From contig NZ_CP015118.1 of assembly GCF_002116905.1 (NCBI RefSeq), positions 5,394,001 to 5,458,000 of the forward strand: a DNA stretch of 64,000 nt, read 5' to 3'. This DNA is from Piscinibacter gummiphilus. Lineage in GTDB: Bacteria; Pseudomonadota; Gammaproteobacteria; Burkholderiales; Burkholderiaceae_C. Of the stretch, positions 1 through 6,970 are shown piece by piece; the stretch's first letter is position 1; every line of letters starts with the position of its first letter. A program made the position numbers and the translations under genes. The notes under the pieces were generated by a model that was given only the letters and a program-made list of their open reading frames with translations, did no database searches and had not been told where the DNA came from.

Positions 1-509
1 TCGCCGGCGTCGCCTGGCGCTTCGGTGAACACCCCGTCGCCTGGCTCTGGGCCGGGTTCACGGCGGTGCTGGTGGCACTGGCCGGCATCGACTGGGACAC
101 CACGCTGCTTCCCGACAACCTGACCCTCCCGCTGCTGTGGGCCGGCCTCGTCGCCAGCGCCCTCGGCTGGACGCTGCCGCTGTCGCAGTCGGTGTGGGGC
201 GCGGTGGCGGGTTACCTCTCGCTCTGGTCGGTGTACTGGGTGTTCAAGCTCCTGACCGGCAAGGAAGGCATGGGCCATGGCGACTTCAAGCTGCTGGCCG
301 CCCTCGGCGCCTGGCTGGGCGCCACGATGATCCTGCCCATCGTGCTGGGCGCCTCGGTGATCGGTGCCATCGTCGGCATCGGCATGAAGATCGCCAGCAG
401 CCTGCGCGAAGGGCGTTACGTGCCGTTCGGCCCGTTCCTCGCGGGCAGCGGCCTCGTGATGATGTTCGCCGGCCCCGAGCGCGTGATGGGCTGGCTCGGC
501 TGGCGCTGA
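1..509 (+). CDS. pilD: Prepilin peptidase (type IV leader peptidase), C-terminal part
   Basis: Inner-membrane aspartyl protease that cleaves and N-methylates type IV prepilins and type II secretion pseudopilins. Only about 168 C-terminal residues lie in the window; the frame is open from base 3 to the TGA at 507-509, so the N-terminal zinc-cysteine region and the start are missing. Both catalytic aspartate motifs are visible: GIDWDTTLLPD near bases 87-119 and GHGDFKLLA near 275-301. Several hydrophobic segments surround them, as expected for the polytopic catalytic domain. The coaE ATG follows after 4 bases, so the two are almost certainly co-transcribed; pilD next to coaE is the usual arrangement at the end of the pilBCD cluster. 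I am confident of the family; whether the partner substrates are pilins or pseudopilins cannot be seen here. Confidence 0.93.
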   Translation, partial: AGVAWRFGEHPVAWLWAGFTAVLVALAGIDWDTTLLPDNLTLPLLWAGLVASALGWTLPLSQSVWGAVAGYLSLWSVYWVFKLLTGKEGMGHGDFKLLAALGAWLGATMILPIVLGASVIGAIVGIGMKIASSLREGRYVPFGPFLAGSGLVMMFAGPERVMGWLGWR

Positions 510-513
510 CCCC

Positions 514-1173
514 ATGGGCACGCCCGGTGCCGCCCCGTCCGGCCGCCCGCGGCCGCTGCAGATCGGCCTGACCGGCGGCATCGGCAGCGGCAAGAGCACC
601 GTCGCGGCCATGCTGGTGAAGCTGGGCGCCGTCCTGATCGACACCGACGCGATCTCCCGCGGCCTCACCCTGCCGGGTGGCGCCGCCATCGACCCGCTGC
701 GCGCCGCGTTCGGCAACGACGTCATCGCGGCCGACGGCGCCATGGACCGGGTCCGCATGCGCGAACGGGTGTTCGCCGACCCCTCGGCGAAGGTGCGCCT
801 CGAAGGCATCCTCCACCCGCTGATCGGGCTCGAGACCCAGCGGCAGTCCGATGCGGCCGGCGACGCGGTGCGGGTGTTCGACGTGCCGCTGCTCGTCGAG
901 TCGTCCCGCTGGCGCGCCCGGGTCGACCGGGTGCTCGTGATCGACTGCCCCGAACACGTCCAGGTGCAGCGCGTGCTCGCCCGTTCGGCCTGGGCGCCGG
1001 GCACCGTGGAGGCGGTGATCCGCCAGCAGGCGCCCCGGGCGGCACGCCGTGCCGCGGCCGACGCCGTGATCTTCAACGACGGGCTGACCCTGGACGAACT
1101 TGCCGCCGAGGTGGCTTCTGTGTGGCAACGATGGAACCCTGTGGAACAATGTCACGGCAGCGATCGGTGCTGA
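514..1173 (+). CDS. coaE: Dephospho-CoA kinase
   Basis: Cytosolic P-loop kinase for the last step of coenzyme A synthesis: ATP-dependent phosphorylation of the 3'-hydroxyl of dephospho-CoA. The protein is 219 residues, normal to slightly long for the family because of a 15-residue N-terminal extension. The Walker A loop GLTGGIGSGKST sits at residues 18-29, followed by the substrate-binding DTDAIS, the HPLI segment of the CoA domain, PLLVE, and an arginine-rich lid near residues 150-185. The ATG at 514 is the first in frame after pilD (4 bases away); its Shine-Dalgarno is poor, which suggests translational coupling. The tail runs to within 19 bases of the zapD start. Assignment is firm. Confidence 0.96.
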   Translation: MGTPGAAPSGRPRPLQIGLTGGIGSGKSTVAAMLVKLGAVLIDTDAISRGLTLPGGAAIDPLRAAFGNDVIAADGAMDRVRMRERVFADPSAKVRLEGILHPLIGLETQRQSDAAGDAVRVFDVPLLVESSRWRARVDRVLVIDCPEHVQVQRVLARSAWAPGTVEAVIRQQAPRAARRAAADAVIFNDGLTLDELAAEVASVWQRWNPVEQCHGSDRC

Positions 1174-1192
1174 TCGAGCAGAAAGCCACCAC

Positions 1193-1948
1193 TTGGTCCT
1201 CTACGAATACCCCTTCAACGAAAGCATCCGCACCATGCTCCGGCTCGAACACCTGTTCGACCGGCTGGGGCGCCTGCTCCCGCGCGACGAGGCGGTCGAC
1301 CACCACTACGCGCTCGCGACCCTGTTCGAGATCATGGACGTCTCGTCGCGCGCCGACCTCAAGTCCGACGTCCTCAAGGACCTGGAACGCCAGCGCACGC
1401 AGTTCAACAGCTACCGCGGCAACCCGTCCATCTCCGAGGAAGCCCTCGACGACGTGATCCGCCGCATCGACCACGCGTTCGACGGCCTCAACAACCTCGC
1501 CGGCAAGGCCGGCCACTCGCTCAACAGCAACGAATGGCTGATGGGCATCCGCAGCCGCATCAGCATCCCCGGTGGCACCTGCGAGTTCGACCTGCCGGCC
1601 TACTACGCCTGGCAGCAGCACGAACCGGCCCGACGCCGGGCCGACCTGAACGGCTGGATCGGCACGCTGATGCCGCTGGCCGAGGCGCTCAAGCTCGTGC
1701 TCGCGCTGCTGCGCGACTCGGGCGTGCCGCACAAGGTGATGAGCCAGGGCGGCCAGTACCAGCAGAGCCTGCCGGCCGGCCGCGTGTACCAACTGCTCCG
1801 GCTGCGCATCGACCCCGCCCTGCAGCTCGTGCCCGAGATCAGCGGCCACCGGCTGATGGTGCTCGTGCGGCTGATGCGCCAGGACGCCGAGGGCCGCCTC
1901 AAGCCCGCCGGCACCGACGCCAGCTTCGAACTCACGCTTTGCACATGA
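1193..1948 (+). CDS. zapD: Cell division protein ZapD
   Basis: FtsZ-bundling protein that stabilises the Z-ring at mid-cell. The start is inferred: the family begins with a few residues before LYEYPFNE, and the only in-frame initiator at that point is TTG at 1193. This gives 251 residues, the usual family length. A longer frame from TTG at 1100 would overlap coaE and add unconserved sequence. Seen near the N terminus are VLYEYPFNESIRTMLRLE and LFDRLGRLL, then a long alpha-helical domain and a C-terminal beta domain ending in a FELTL-type strand. The stop overlaps the yacG ATG in an ATGA junction. The order coaE-zapD-yacG is standard in beta- and gammaproteobacteria. The family is certain, the TTG start probable. 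Confidence 0.92.
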   Translation: MVLYEYPFNESIRTMLRLEHLFDRLGRLLPRDEAVDHHYALATLFEIMDVSSRADLKSDVLKDLERQRTQFNSYRGNPSISEEALDDVIRRIDHAFDGLNNLAGKAGHSLNSNEWLMGIRSRISIPGGTCEFDLPAYYAWQQHEPARRRADLNGWIGTLMPLAEALKLVLALLRDSGVPHKVMSQGGQYQQSLPAGRVYQLLRLRIDPALQLVPEISGHRLMVLVRLMRQDAEGRLKPAGTDASFELTLCT

Positions 1949-2154
1949 CCTCGCCCACCGGCACCCGCCGCCTCGTGAAGTGCCCCGGCTGCGGTGGCGA
2001 CAGCCTCTACGCGCCCGAGAACCCGTTCCGCCCGTTCTGCAGCGAACGCTGCAAGAACGCGGACTTCGGCGCCTGGGCCACCGAGAGCTATCGCATCGAC
2101 GCGAAGCCGCCGGCCCCCGAGGACGAGGACCCGGACGCCCCGCACCGGCACTGA
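1945..2154 (+). CDS. yacG: DNA gyrase inhibitor YacG, zinc-binding
   Basis: Small zinc protein of 69 residues that in E. coli binds the GyrB C-terminal region and blocks gyrase DNA binding. The four zinc ligands are present as CPGCGG near the N terminus and CSERCK about 18 residues later (C-x2-C and C-x3-C), followed by the family-typical ADFGAWATESYRI. The tail is acidic and unstructured (EDEDPDAPHRH), as in homologues. The ATG overlaps the zapD stop (ATGA), showing tight translational coupling. Length and motif match the family. The physiological role outside E. coli is less certain. Confidence 0.95.
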   Translation: MTSPTGTRRLVKCPGCGGDSLYAPENPFRPFCSERCKNADFGAWATESYRIDAKPPAPEDEDPDAPHRH

Positions 2155-2193
2155 TCCCCGCGCCCGCCGGCGCCTTCCGGCCCCAGGAGCCCC

Positions 2194-3960
2194 ATGGCCT
2201 ACGACTACAGCTCCGAATCGAAGCGCCTCGAACTGCCGAACCCGTACCGGCTGCAGAACCGGCTGCTGTGGTTCTGCGCCGTCGTGCTCGTCGCCGCCGG
2301 CGTCACCAGCCTCTGGTGGGCGCGTGGCGCGGTGCAGGCGCAGTCCGTCCGGCTCGCCATCGCCCCGCTGCTGACCGGCGTGCTGCTGCTCGCCTCGGGC
2401 CTGGCGTGCGCGGCCACTGCGGCCCGGCGCCTGCGCTTCTTCTTCGGCCGCGGGCGCCCCGCGTCGCTCGCCCCCGAGATCCCGGCCGGCGCGGTCGGCG
2501 GGTCGGCCGCGGCCAATCACGTCAAGGAGATGCTGCGCCAGGGCGGACTCACGTACGCGGAACCGCAGGGCGCCGTCGAAGGCCTGCTGTACCACTGGGC
2601 GCCGAGCCTCATCACGGCCCCCGAGGAAGTGCAGTCCCTCGCCCGGCGCCACGTGTTCAACCTGGCGGCCATCGGCGCCACGCTCGTGAGCTTCCTGGTG
2701 TCGTGGGTGCTGTTCGGCACGCCGGCCACCCGGCCGTGGATCGGGTTCCTGTACTTCGCCTTCGGCCTGTTCTTCCTCGTCAAGCCCGCGCTGAGCCAGC
2801 AGCGGGCGCGGCTCAGCACGGCGTCGCTCGTGGGGCTGGTCGTCGCGGCCATCGTGGGGCCCGTGCTCGTCGCGTGGCTCGCGCCGCAGCTGCCGTCCAC
2901 CCAGGGCTTCTCGCTCAACACCCAGACCTTCGTGATGCTGGGCACCGCACTCGTCGCCAGCGGCTTCGCGATGGCTGCGGTGCTGGGCCAGGTGGACCCC
3001 GCCCCGCAGACCCGCGCCAGCGTCGAGCAGGGCCGCCTCTCGATGAACGCGCCGCCGGCCACGCTGATGGACGAACTCGACCGCACGCTGCAGTCCGAAT
3101 GGACCGAACGCATCCCGAACCGGCGCTACGCCCGCATCGACCCGCTCACGCCGGCCACGTCGCCGTCGGGCAGCTTCGCGGGTGAACTCTTCGAGGAGAC
3201 ACAACCCATGCCCGCCTCGGGTGCCGAGGCGCCCACGCTCGGCCTGGCCCTGTCGAACCGCCGCCACCGCCACGTGCTGCTGCTCGACCTGTACGGCGTG
3301 GTGCTGGTGTGCGTGGCCACGGGCCTGGCCCTCGCCTTCGTGCACGGCTTCGATGCGCTGGCCGACTGGCGCACGAACCGGTTGTCGCTGCTGGGCAGCG
3401 CCGTCATCCTCGGGTTCGTCGCCGCCTTCTGCTTCCAGTCGGCCGGCCGGCTGTGGGGCCGCTTCAACTTCGAGTCGGTGCTGGTGTGGGTCGAGATGGC
3501 CGGCAACTGGCAGACCTCGCGCGTGGGCACGGGCAACAACTTCCTGAGCCGGCTGAACACCGAAAACGACGTGGTGCGCACCGAGGGCATGACGCTGCGC
3601 GTGTGGCGCGCCCGCATCGAGTCGGTGGTGTTCGGCAAGGACGAGCGCCGGCAGGTCACCGCGATGTTCTCCACCGAGCCCGAGGCCAAGGCCCTCGCGG
3701 TGCACCTGGCCCGGTTCGCGCGCGAGCAGAGTGTGCTGGTGACACCGGGTTCCTCCGAGGACCAGGCCCGCTTCGCCACGCTGCGCGCCGGCGACGAGGC
3801 CCTGGGGGCTGCGCCGCCGGCGGCGCAGCTGGCGCACGAGCAGCACGTGGCGGCGGCCATCGCAGGGATGCCGGCGCTGCACTGCACGCGGTGTGGGGCG
3901 CCGGCGGCGTCGGCGGATGCGAAGTTCTGTGCGAAGTGTGGGGCGGCGTTGCCGGTGTGA
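2194..3960 (+). CDS. Polytopic membrane protein with C-terminal zinc ribbon, function unknown
   Basis: 588 residues with a clear AGGAG upstream of the ATG at 2194. I do not recognise the function. Hydrophobicity suggests about eight membrane segments in two groups: two near residues 24-70, four near 150-262 and two near 365-415. Between the groups is a hydrophilic loop of about 100 residues, and a soluble domain follows the last helix (roughly 420-555). The last 25 residues form a double-CXXC zinc ribbon (CTRCGAP and FCAKCGAALPV). Such a ribbon on a membrane protein usually lies in the cytosol and often marks a partner-binding or self-assembly role; that is inference. It lies 39 bases after yacG on the same strand, so read-through from the coaE operon is possible. 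Confidence 0.75.
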   Translation: MAYDYSSESKRLELPNPYRLQNRLLWFCAVVLVAAGVTSLWWARGAVQAQSVRLAIAPLLTGVLLLASGLACAATAARRLRFFFGRGRPASLAPEIPAGAVGGSAAANHVKEMLRQGGLTYAEPQGAVEGLLYHWAPSLITAPEEVQSLARRHVFNLAAIGATLVSFLVSWVLFGTPATRPWIGFLYFAFGLFFLVKPALSQQRARLSTASLVGLVVAAIVGPVLVAWLAPQLPSTQGFSLNTQTFVMLGTALVASGFAMAAVLGQVDPAPQTRASVEQGRLSMNAPPATLMDELDRTLQSEWTERIPNRRYARIDPLTPATSPSGSFAGELFEETQPMPASGAEAPTLGLALSNRRHRHVLLLDLYGVVLVCVATGLALAFVHGFDALADWRTNRLSLLGSAVILGFVAAFCFQSAGRLWGRFNFESVLVWVEMAGNWQTSRVGTGNNFLSRLNTENDVVRTEGMTLRVWRARIESVVFGKDERRQVTAMFSTEPEAKALAVHLARFAREQSVLVTPGSSEDQARFATLRAGDEALGAAPPAAQLAHEQHVAAAIAGMPALHCTRCGAPAASADAKFCAKCGAALPV

Positions 3961-3975
3961 GTCCGGAGAGCCGGG

Positions 3976-4006
3976 AATGTCCGCTATGTCAGGGGAAGCG
4001 GACTTT
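3976..4006. repeat. Small inverted repeat (copy A of dispersed family)
   Basis: GTCCGCT (3979-3985) and AGCGGAC (3997-4003) form a 7-bp stem with an 11-base loop, with two further A-T pairs outside. It lies at the left boundary of the lower-GC islet. On the opposite strand it reads AGCGGACATTC, the same 11 bases found at 55426-55436 in the second islet. Confidence 0.55.
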
Positions 4007-4093
4007 CTTGACTTCTCATGCCCAGAGGAATAACCAGGACTCCCCCGGGGAACGCGCGCCCTCACCCGCGTAAACGACAGAGGAGGTTAAGCG

Positions 4094-4834
4094 ATGCCGA
4101 TCAGGGATCTTGCGTTGTTTCCAGAGCGGACAGACGCCTATGGTGATTTTGGTTGGCTCACAAACAACGTCGAATACATCTACGGGTCGATATTGGCTGG
4201 CGCCCGTATCGAGTGTGCGAGGGTGTCTCGATTGAACATGATCTTGCACCCTGGTCCGGTCGATGAGTCCAGCGGCGTGGATTTCGAGGCGATTTATCCA
4301 GAGGTCAGGGTCCACTTCCCCGTTGACGGCTTTGCCGTTGACGATCCAATCGCGTCGCAGGCACGGTTATCGTCGGTGATCACCGCGGCGCTGAAGCGGA
4401 TCTGCCCGCACAGCGATCAGGCGCTCGACGCGATTCACACAGAAGTGTTGGCGACGGGATTCAGCGTAGATAGCTATATCTCCAGAAAATGGGTGAAGAG
4501 CCCAGGACGAAAATATTCAATCAAGATTGGAATGACGACGGGATTTCTCCAGACCCGATTTTTCGTTGACCGCCTCATCAAGCGCGGCAATGTCCGTCGA
4601 AATTATGTCTTCGCTGGTCGGCCGTCGCCTCGGTATTGCGAGTTTATTTGCTTCAAAGACCTGATCGTTTCTGATGAGGGGATCGTGGAAATTGTGCTCA
4701 AGCACCCCGGCGACGAAATCTATCAAGGACTGGTGTTTGGTTCTCGGTATTACGACACCCGCAACTGCGACGTGGTTTCCGAGGTCGAGGACGAAGGTGA
4801 TGTCGTCATTCGGTTCTCCTGCGCGCAAGAATGA
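4094..4834 (+). CDS. Hypothetical protein of a lower-GC islet (first gene of a pair)
   Basis: 246 residues, preceded by a strong AGGAGG seven bases before the ATG. I do not recognise a family. There is no signal peptide or membrane segment; the sequence is a mixed alpha/beta soluble protein rich in aromatic residues, with an acidic C terminus (VSEVEDEGDVVIRF). Notable stretches are WLTNNVEYIYGSIL near residues 21-34 and HPGDEIYQGLVFGSRYYDTR near the end. Base composition and codon choice are visibly less GC-rich than in neighbouring genes (AT-ending codons such as gat, ttt, aat are common), suggesting recent acquisition. Its stop overlaps the start of the next gene (ATGA), so the two form one transcription unit. 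Possible roles include an immunity or defence accessory protein, but nothing in the sequence proves this. Confidence 0.7.
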   Translation: MPIRDLALFPERTDAYGDFGWLTNNVEYIYGSILAGARIECARVSRLNMILHPGPVDESSGVDFEAIYPEVRVHFPVDGFAVDDPIASQARLSSVITAALKRICPHSDQALDAIHTEVLATGFSVDSYISRKWVKSPGRKYSIKIGMTTGFLQTRFFVDRLIKRGNVRRNYVFAGRPSPRYCEFICFKDLIVSDEGIVEIVLKHPGDEIYQGLVFGSRYYDTRNCDVVSEVEDEGDVVIRFSCAQE

Positions 4835-5181
4835 AGAGTCATGGTCCATCGCCAGAACGAGAGCACGAAGTGGTGGCGAACCTCGTCGAGATGCTCATGC
4901 GGCTCGCAGATGCCACTTCAGACGAGCAGGAAGCTTCGATCACAGCGGCACTTGCTCGTCGGCTCGTTTCAGAGAACGGTCCAGCAGGGCTCGAGGCGTT
5001 GGTTTGCGCTACTCGCGATGAACTTGCGCACCACAAGGGACCGTTCTGCGATTCGCTCGATCAATCGGAAACGGTTCTCGTGCTCCGAGAAGGCGCTCGT
5101 GACGCGGCGAAGCGCGCCGTGAATTTCTTCGTCATCAAGCGAAGACCTGATCTGGGCTTCACGGCGCGCATTGACGGATGA
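4831..5181 (+). CDS. Hypothetical protein of a lower-GC islet (second gene of a pair)
   Basis: 116 residues, starting inside the stop of the previous gene (ATGA overlap), a hallmark of translational coupling and usually of related function. No known domain recognised. The protein looks all-alpha and soluble, with a helix EVVANLVEMLMRLADATSD near the N terminus and a basic C terminus (AAKRAVNFFVIKRRPDLGF). It has no signal peptide. Composition is intermediate to low GC like its partner. Immediately downstream (5199-5246) lies a copy of the dispersed inverted repeat. I cannot assign a function; small size and coupling are compatible with a partner or antidote protein, but that is speculation. 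Confidence 0.65.
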   Translation: MKSHGPSPEREHEVVANLVEMLMRLADATSDEQEASITAALARRLVSENGPAGLEALVCATRDELAHHKGPFCDSLDQSETVLVLREGARDAAKRAVNFFVIKRRPDLGFTARIDG

Positions 5182-5198
5182 TTTCGCACGGGCGCTGC

Positions 5199-5246
5199 GA
5201 CCGCTTTGTGCTTGACGCAGATGACCGATGTGCCCAGCGGAAGCGG
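5199..5246. repeat. Dispersed inverted repeat (copy B), right edge of islet 1
   Basis: GACCGCTTTGTGC at 5199-5211 and GTGCCCAGCGGAAGCGG at 5230-5246 give a CCGCTT/AAGCGG inverted repeat with a long spacer. The first block recurs at 56069-56081 and the 17-base second block recurs exactly at 55368-55384, both at the other lower-GC islet. Confidence 0.6.
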
Positions 5247-5340
5247 ACACTGCGCGGGCCGAGACCCGGCGGGACCTCACCCGAATAGAGGACACCACGC
5301 CAAATGAATCCATGCCACGAGGGCCGAGCCGACGCCCAAG

Positions 5341-5360
5341 GTCCCGGCCTTCGCCGGGAC
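5341..5360. repeat. REP-like palindrome of the PAKAG type
   Basis: GTCCCGGC-CTTC-GCCGGGAC is a perfect 8-bp stem with a 4-base loop. When translated, the flanking sequence reads VVPAKAGT, the familiar signature of a dispersed palindromic element of proteobacterial chromosomes. It sits between the convergent islet gene (ending 5181) and the IclR gene (ending 5399) and could act as a two-way transcription terminator. Confidence 0.65.
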
Positions 5361-5398
5361 GACGAACGTTTGGAGAATGCGTGTGTTCCGGAGCCGGG

Positions 5399-6148
5399 TC
5401 AGGCCCGCAGCCGATCCACCGGCGCCATCGTGCCCGGCCACTGCCCCCCGAGCGACCGCGTCGCCATCTCCGCCGCCGTGAGCAGCAGCCCGCCCATGCG
5501 CTGCACGGCCAGTTCCGAGAAGCGTTCGAGCGGCCCCGACAAGGACAGCACGCCCAGCAGCAGCCCCGACGGACCGAACACCGGGCACGCGATGGCCGCG
5601 CACAGCGGGTCGCGTTCGCCGAAGGACGTGAAGATCAGGGGCGCCTGCGACGAGGCGCCCTTCGCGAAGGCCACCAGCGCGCGGCCGCCCGCGCCGCGGT
5701 CGAGCGGCAGCACGTCCCCCTCGCGGACGCGGTCCAGCGTGGAGTGCGGGGAGTCGATGCGGAAGAGGCACAGGCGCGTGTCACGGCCGTGCATCACGTG
5801 GAACGACGGGCTTTCGGTGTTGTGGGCCACGAGCCATTCGAGCACCGGCACCACCCCCTCCTTCAGGCCGTAGGTCTGCTCGAAGCTGCGGCCGAAGAGG
5901 AAGGCGAGCGGCCCGAGGGCGTAGCGCTTGTCGCTGCGGTGCACCACGAGGCCGCTGCGCTGCAGCGAGGACAGCAGCCGCAGCAGCGTGCTCTTGTACA
6001 TGCCGGTGAGGCGGGCCAGGTCGGCCAGCGTGAGCGTGGTGTTCGACTGGGCCAGCACCGTGGCGATGGTGAGGGCACGATCGACCGCCGCGACGCCGTC
6101 GCCGGGCACGAAGGTCACTTCCGAGGGTGTCTTGGGCATCGCAGTCAC
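5399..6148 (-). CDS. IclR-family transcriptional regulator
   Basis: 249 residues. The N-terminal winged helix-turn-helix (about residues 17-78) shows the IclR pattern AVDRALTIATVLAQSN, LADLARLTGMYKSTLLRLLSSL and YALGPLAFLFGRSF. The C-terminal effector domain (about 85-245) is GAF-like, with GGRALVAFAKG and the IAAPVF-type segment IACPVFGPSGLLLGVLSLSG. Such proteins usually control a catabolic gene set and respond to a small aromatic or organic acid, but no adjacent catabolic gene is present, so the target is unknown. A short palindrome CCAC-GAAA-GTGG at 6175-6186, 27 bases upstream of the ATG, could be an autoregulatory site. The family is certain, the regulon unknown. Confidence 0.9.
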   Translation of the reverse strand: MTAMPKTPSEVTFVPGDGVAAVDRALTIATVLAQSNTTLTLADLARLTGMYKSTLLRLLSSLQRSGLVVHRSDKRYALGPLAFLFGRSFEQTYGLKEGVVPVLEWLVAHNTESPSFHVMHGRDTRLCLFRIDSPHSTLDRVREGDVLPLDRGAGGRALVAFAKGASSQAPLIFTSFGERDPLCAAIACPVFGPSGLLLGVLSLSGPLERFSELAVQRMGGLLLTAAEMATRSLGGQWPGTMAPVDRLRA

Positions 6149-6196
6149 TTCCGGGTCGTCGGATCACCGCTTGACCACGAAAGTGGACGGGCATCC

Positions 6197-6229
6197 AAAA
6201 ACAAAGAATGCCAGAGCCCGATACGGGCT
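6197..6229 (-). terminator. Probable intrinsic terminator after nrtR
   Basis: Read on the minus strand, AGCCCG-TAT-CGGGCT forms a 6-bp GC stem (6229 to 6215) followed within six bases by the T-rich run CTTTGTTTTT. It lies just beyond the nrtR stop and would end the five-gene NAD operon before the IclR gene. Confidence 0.55.
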
Positions 6230-6251
6230 GCCCTCGGGAGACACCCTGAGT

Positions 6252-6968
6252 TCAGCCGGATCGGGGGCTGAACGTCCGGGGAAACACCACCGGCCCGGAG
6301 CGGTCCTTCAGCCGGTAGCCCATCGGTGGCCGGTTCGTGCCCCGCGGCACCTGGCCCGTCTCGACGAGGAAGTCGGCCGACAGCATCCGGGTGCGGAAGC
6401 CGCTCTTGTCGACCGGGCGGCCCAGCACCACCTCGTAGGCCTGCTGCAGTTCCGGCAGCGTGAACGGTTCGTCGAGCAGGAAGGCCGGCAGCGACGTGTA
6501 CTCCACCTTGCCGCGCAGCCGCTCGACGGCCGCCCGGAGGATCTCGCCGTGGTCGAACGCGAGCGGTGCCGACGCCAGCACCTGCTCCACGTCGAACCAA
6601 CCCACGTCGCTCGCGTTCGCGCCCTTTTCCAGCGGCGCGCTGCCCAACGAGACGAGGGCGAAGAACACGTGCGTGGCCGACCAGCCGCGCGGGTCGCGCG
6701 TGGCGCTGCCCCAGCTGCCCAGCTGCTCGAGGTAGGGGCTCGCGACCCCGGTCTTCTCGGCGAGCTTGCGCCGCGCGCAGGCGTCGAGGTTCGCGTCCCG
6801 GTCGACGTCGACGTACCCGCCCGGGAGCGCCCAGTGGCCCGGGAACGGTTCGTCCGGGCCTTCGGCCCGGCGCACCAGCAGCACGTTCAGCGCGCCGTCG
6901 CGGACCGCGAAGATGGCCACGTCGACGAGGGTGGCCGGCTGGGGAAAGGAGGGAGCGCGCCTGGCCAT
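6252..6968 (-). CDS. nrtR: NrtR-type regulator of NAD metabolism (Nudix fold plus winged helix)
   Basis: 238 residues. The N-terminal domain (about 1-140) is an ADP-ribose-pyrophosphatase-like Nudix fold and the C-terminal part (about 150-225) is a winged helix, the architecture of NrtR. In characterised members the Nudix domain senses ADP-ribose or related NAD metabolites and the winged helix represses NAD biosynthesis genes. The Nudix box is degenerate: in place of RE-x-x-EE-x-G the sequence reads RRKLAEKTGV, with both key glutamates of the motif replaced by lysine, so catalysis is unlikely. The start at 6968 follows the nadM stop by 2 bases. It is the last gene of the pncA-pncB-nadE-nadM-nrtR operon, so it probably controls its own operon. 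Annotation as a plain Nudix hydrolase would miss this role. Confidence 0.9.
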   Translation of the reverse strand: MARRAPSFPQPATLVDVAIFAVRDGALNVLLVRRAEGPDEPFPGHWALPGGYVDVDRDANLDACARRKLAEKTGVASPYLEQLGSWGSATRDPRGWSATHVFFALVSLGSAPLEKGANASDVGWFDVEQVLASAPLAFDHGEILRAAVERLRGKVEYTSLPAFLLDEPFTLPELQQAYEVVLGRPVDKSGFRTRMLSADFLVETGQVPRGTNRPPMGYRLKDRSGPVVFPRTFSPRSG

Positions 6969-6970
6969 GG

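Noticed and set aside
1100..1192. Earlier TTG start for zapD
   Set aside because: It would overlap coaE by 74 bases and add residues not seen in the family; TTG 1193 gives the normal length.
1603..4065. Very long open frame on the minus strand (820 residues)
   Set aside because: It lies opposite zapD, yacG and the membrane protein; its product is a low-complexity Arg/Gly/His-rich sequence typical of GC-rich antisense frames. The same applies to the minus frame at 24600-27053 opposite the carboxylase.
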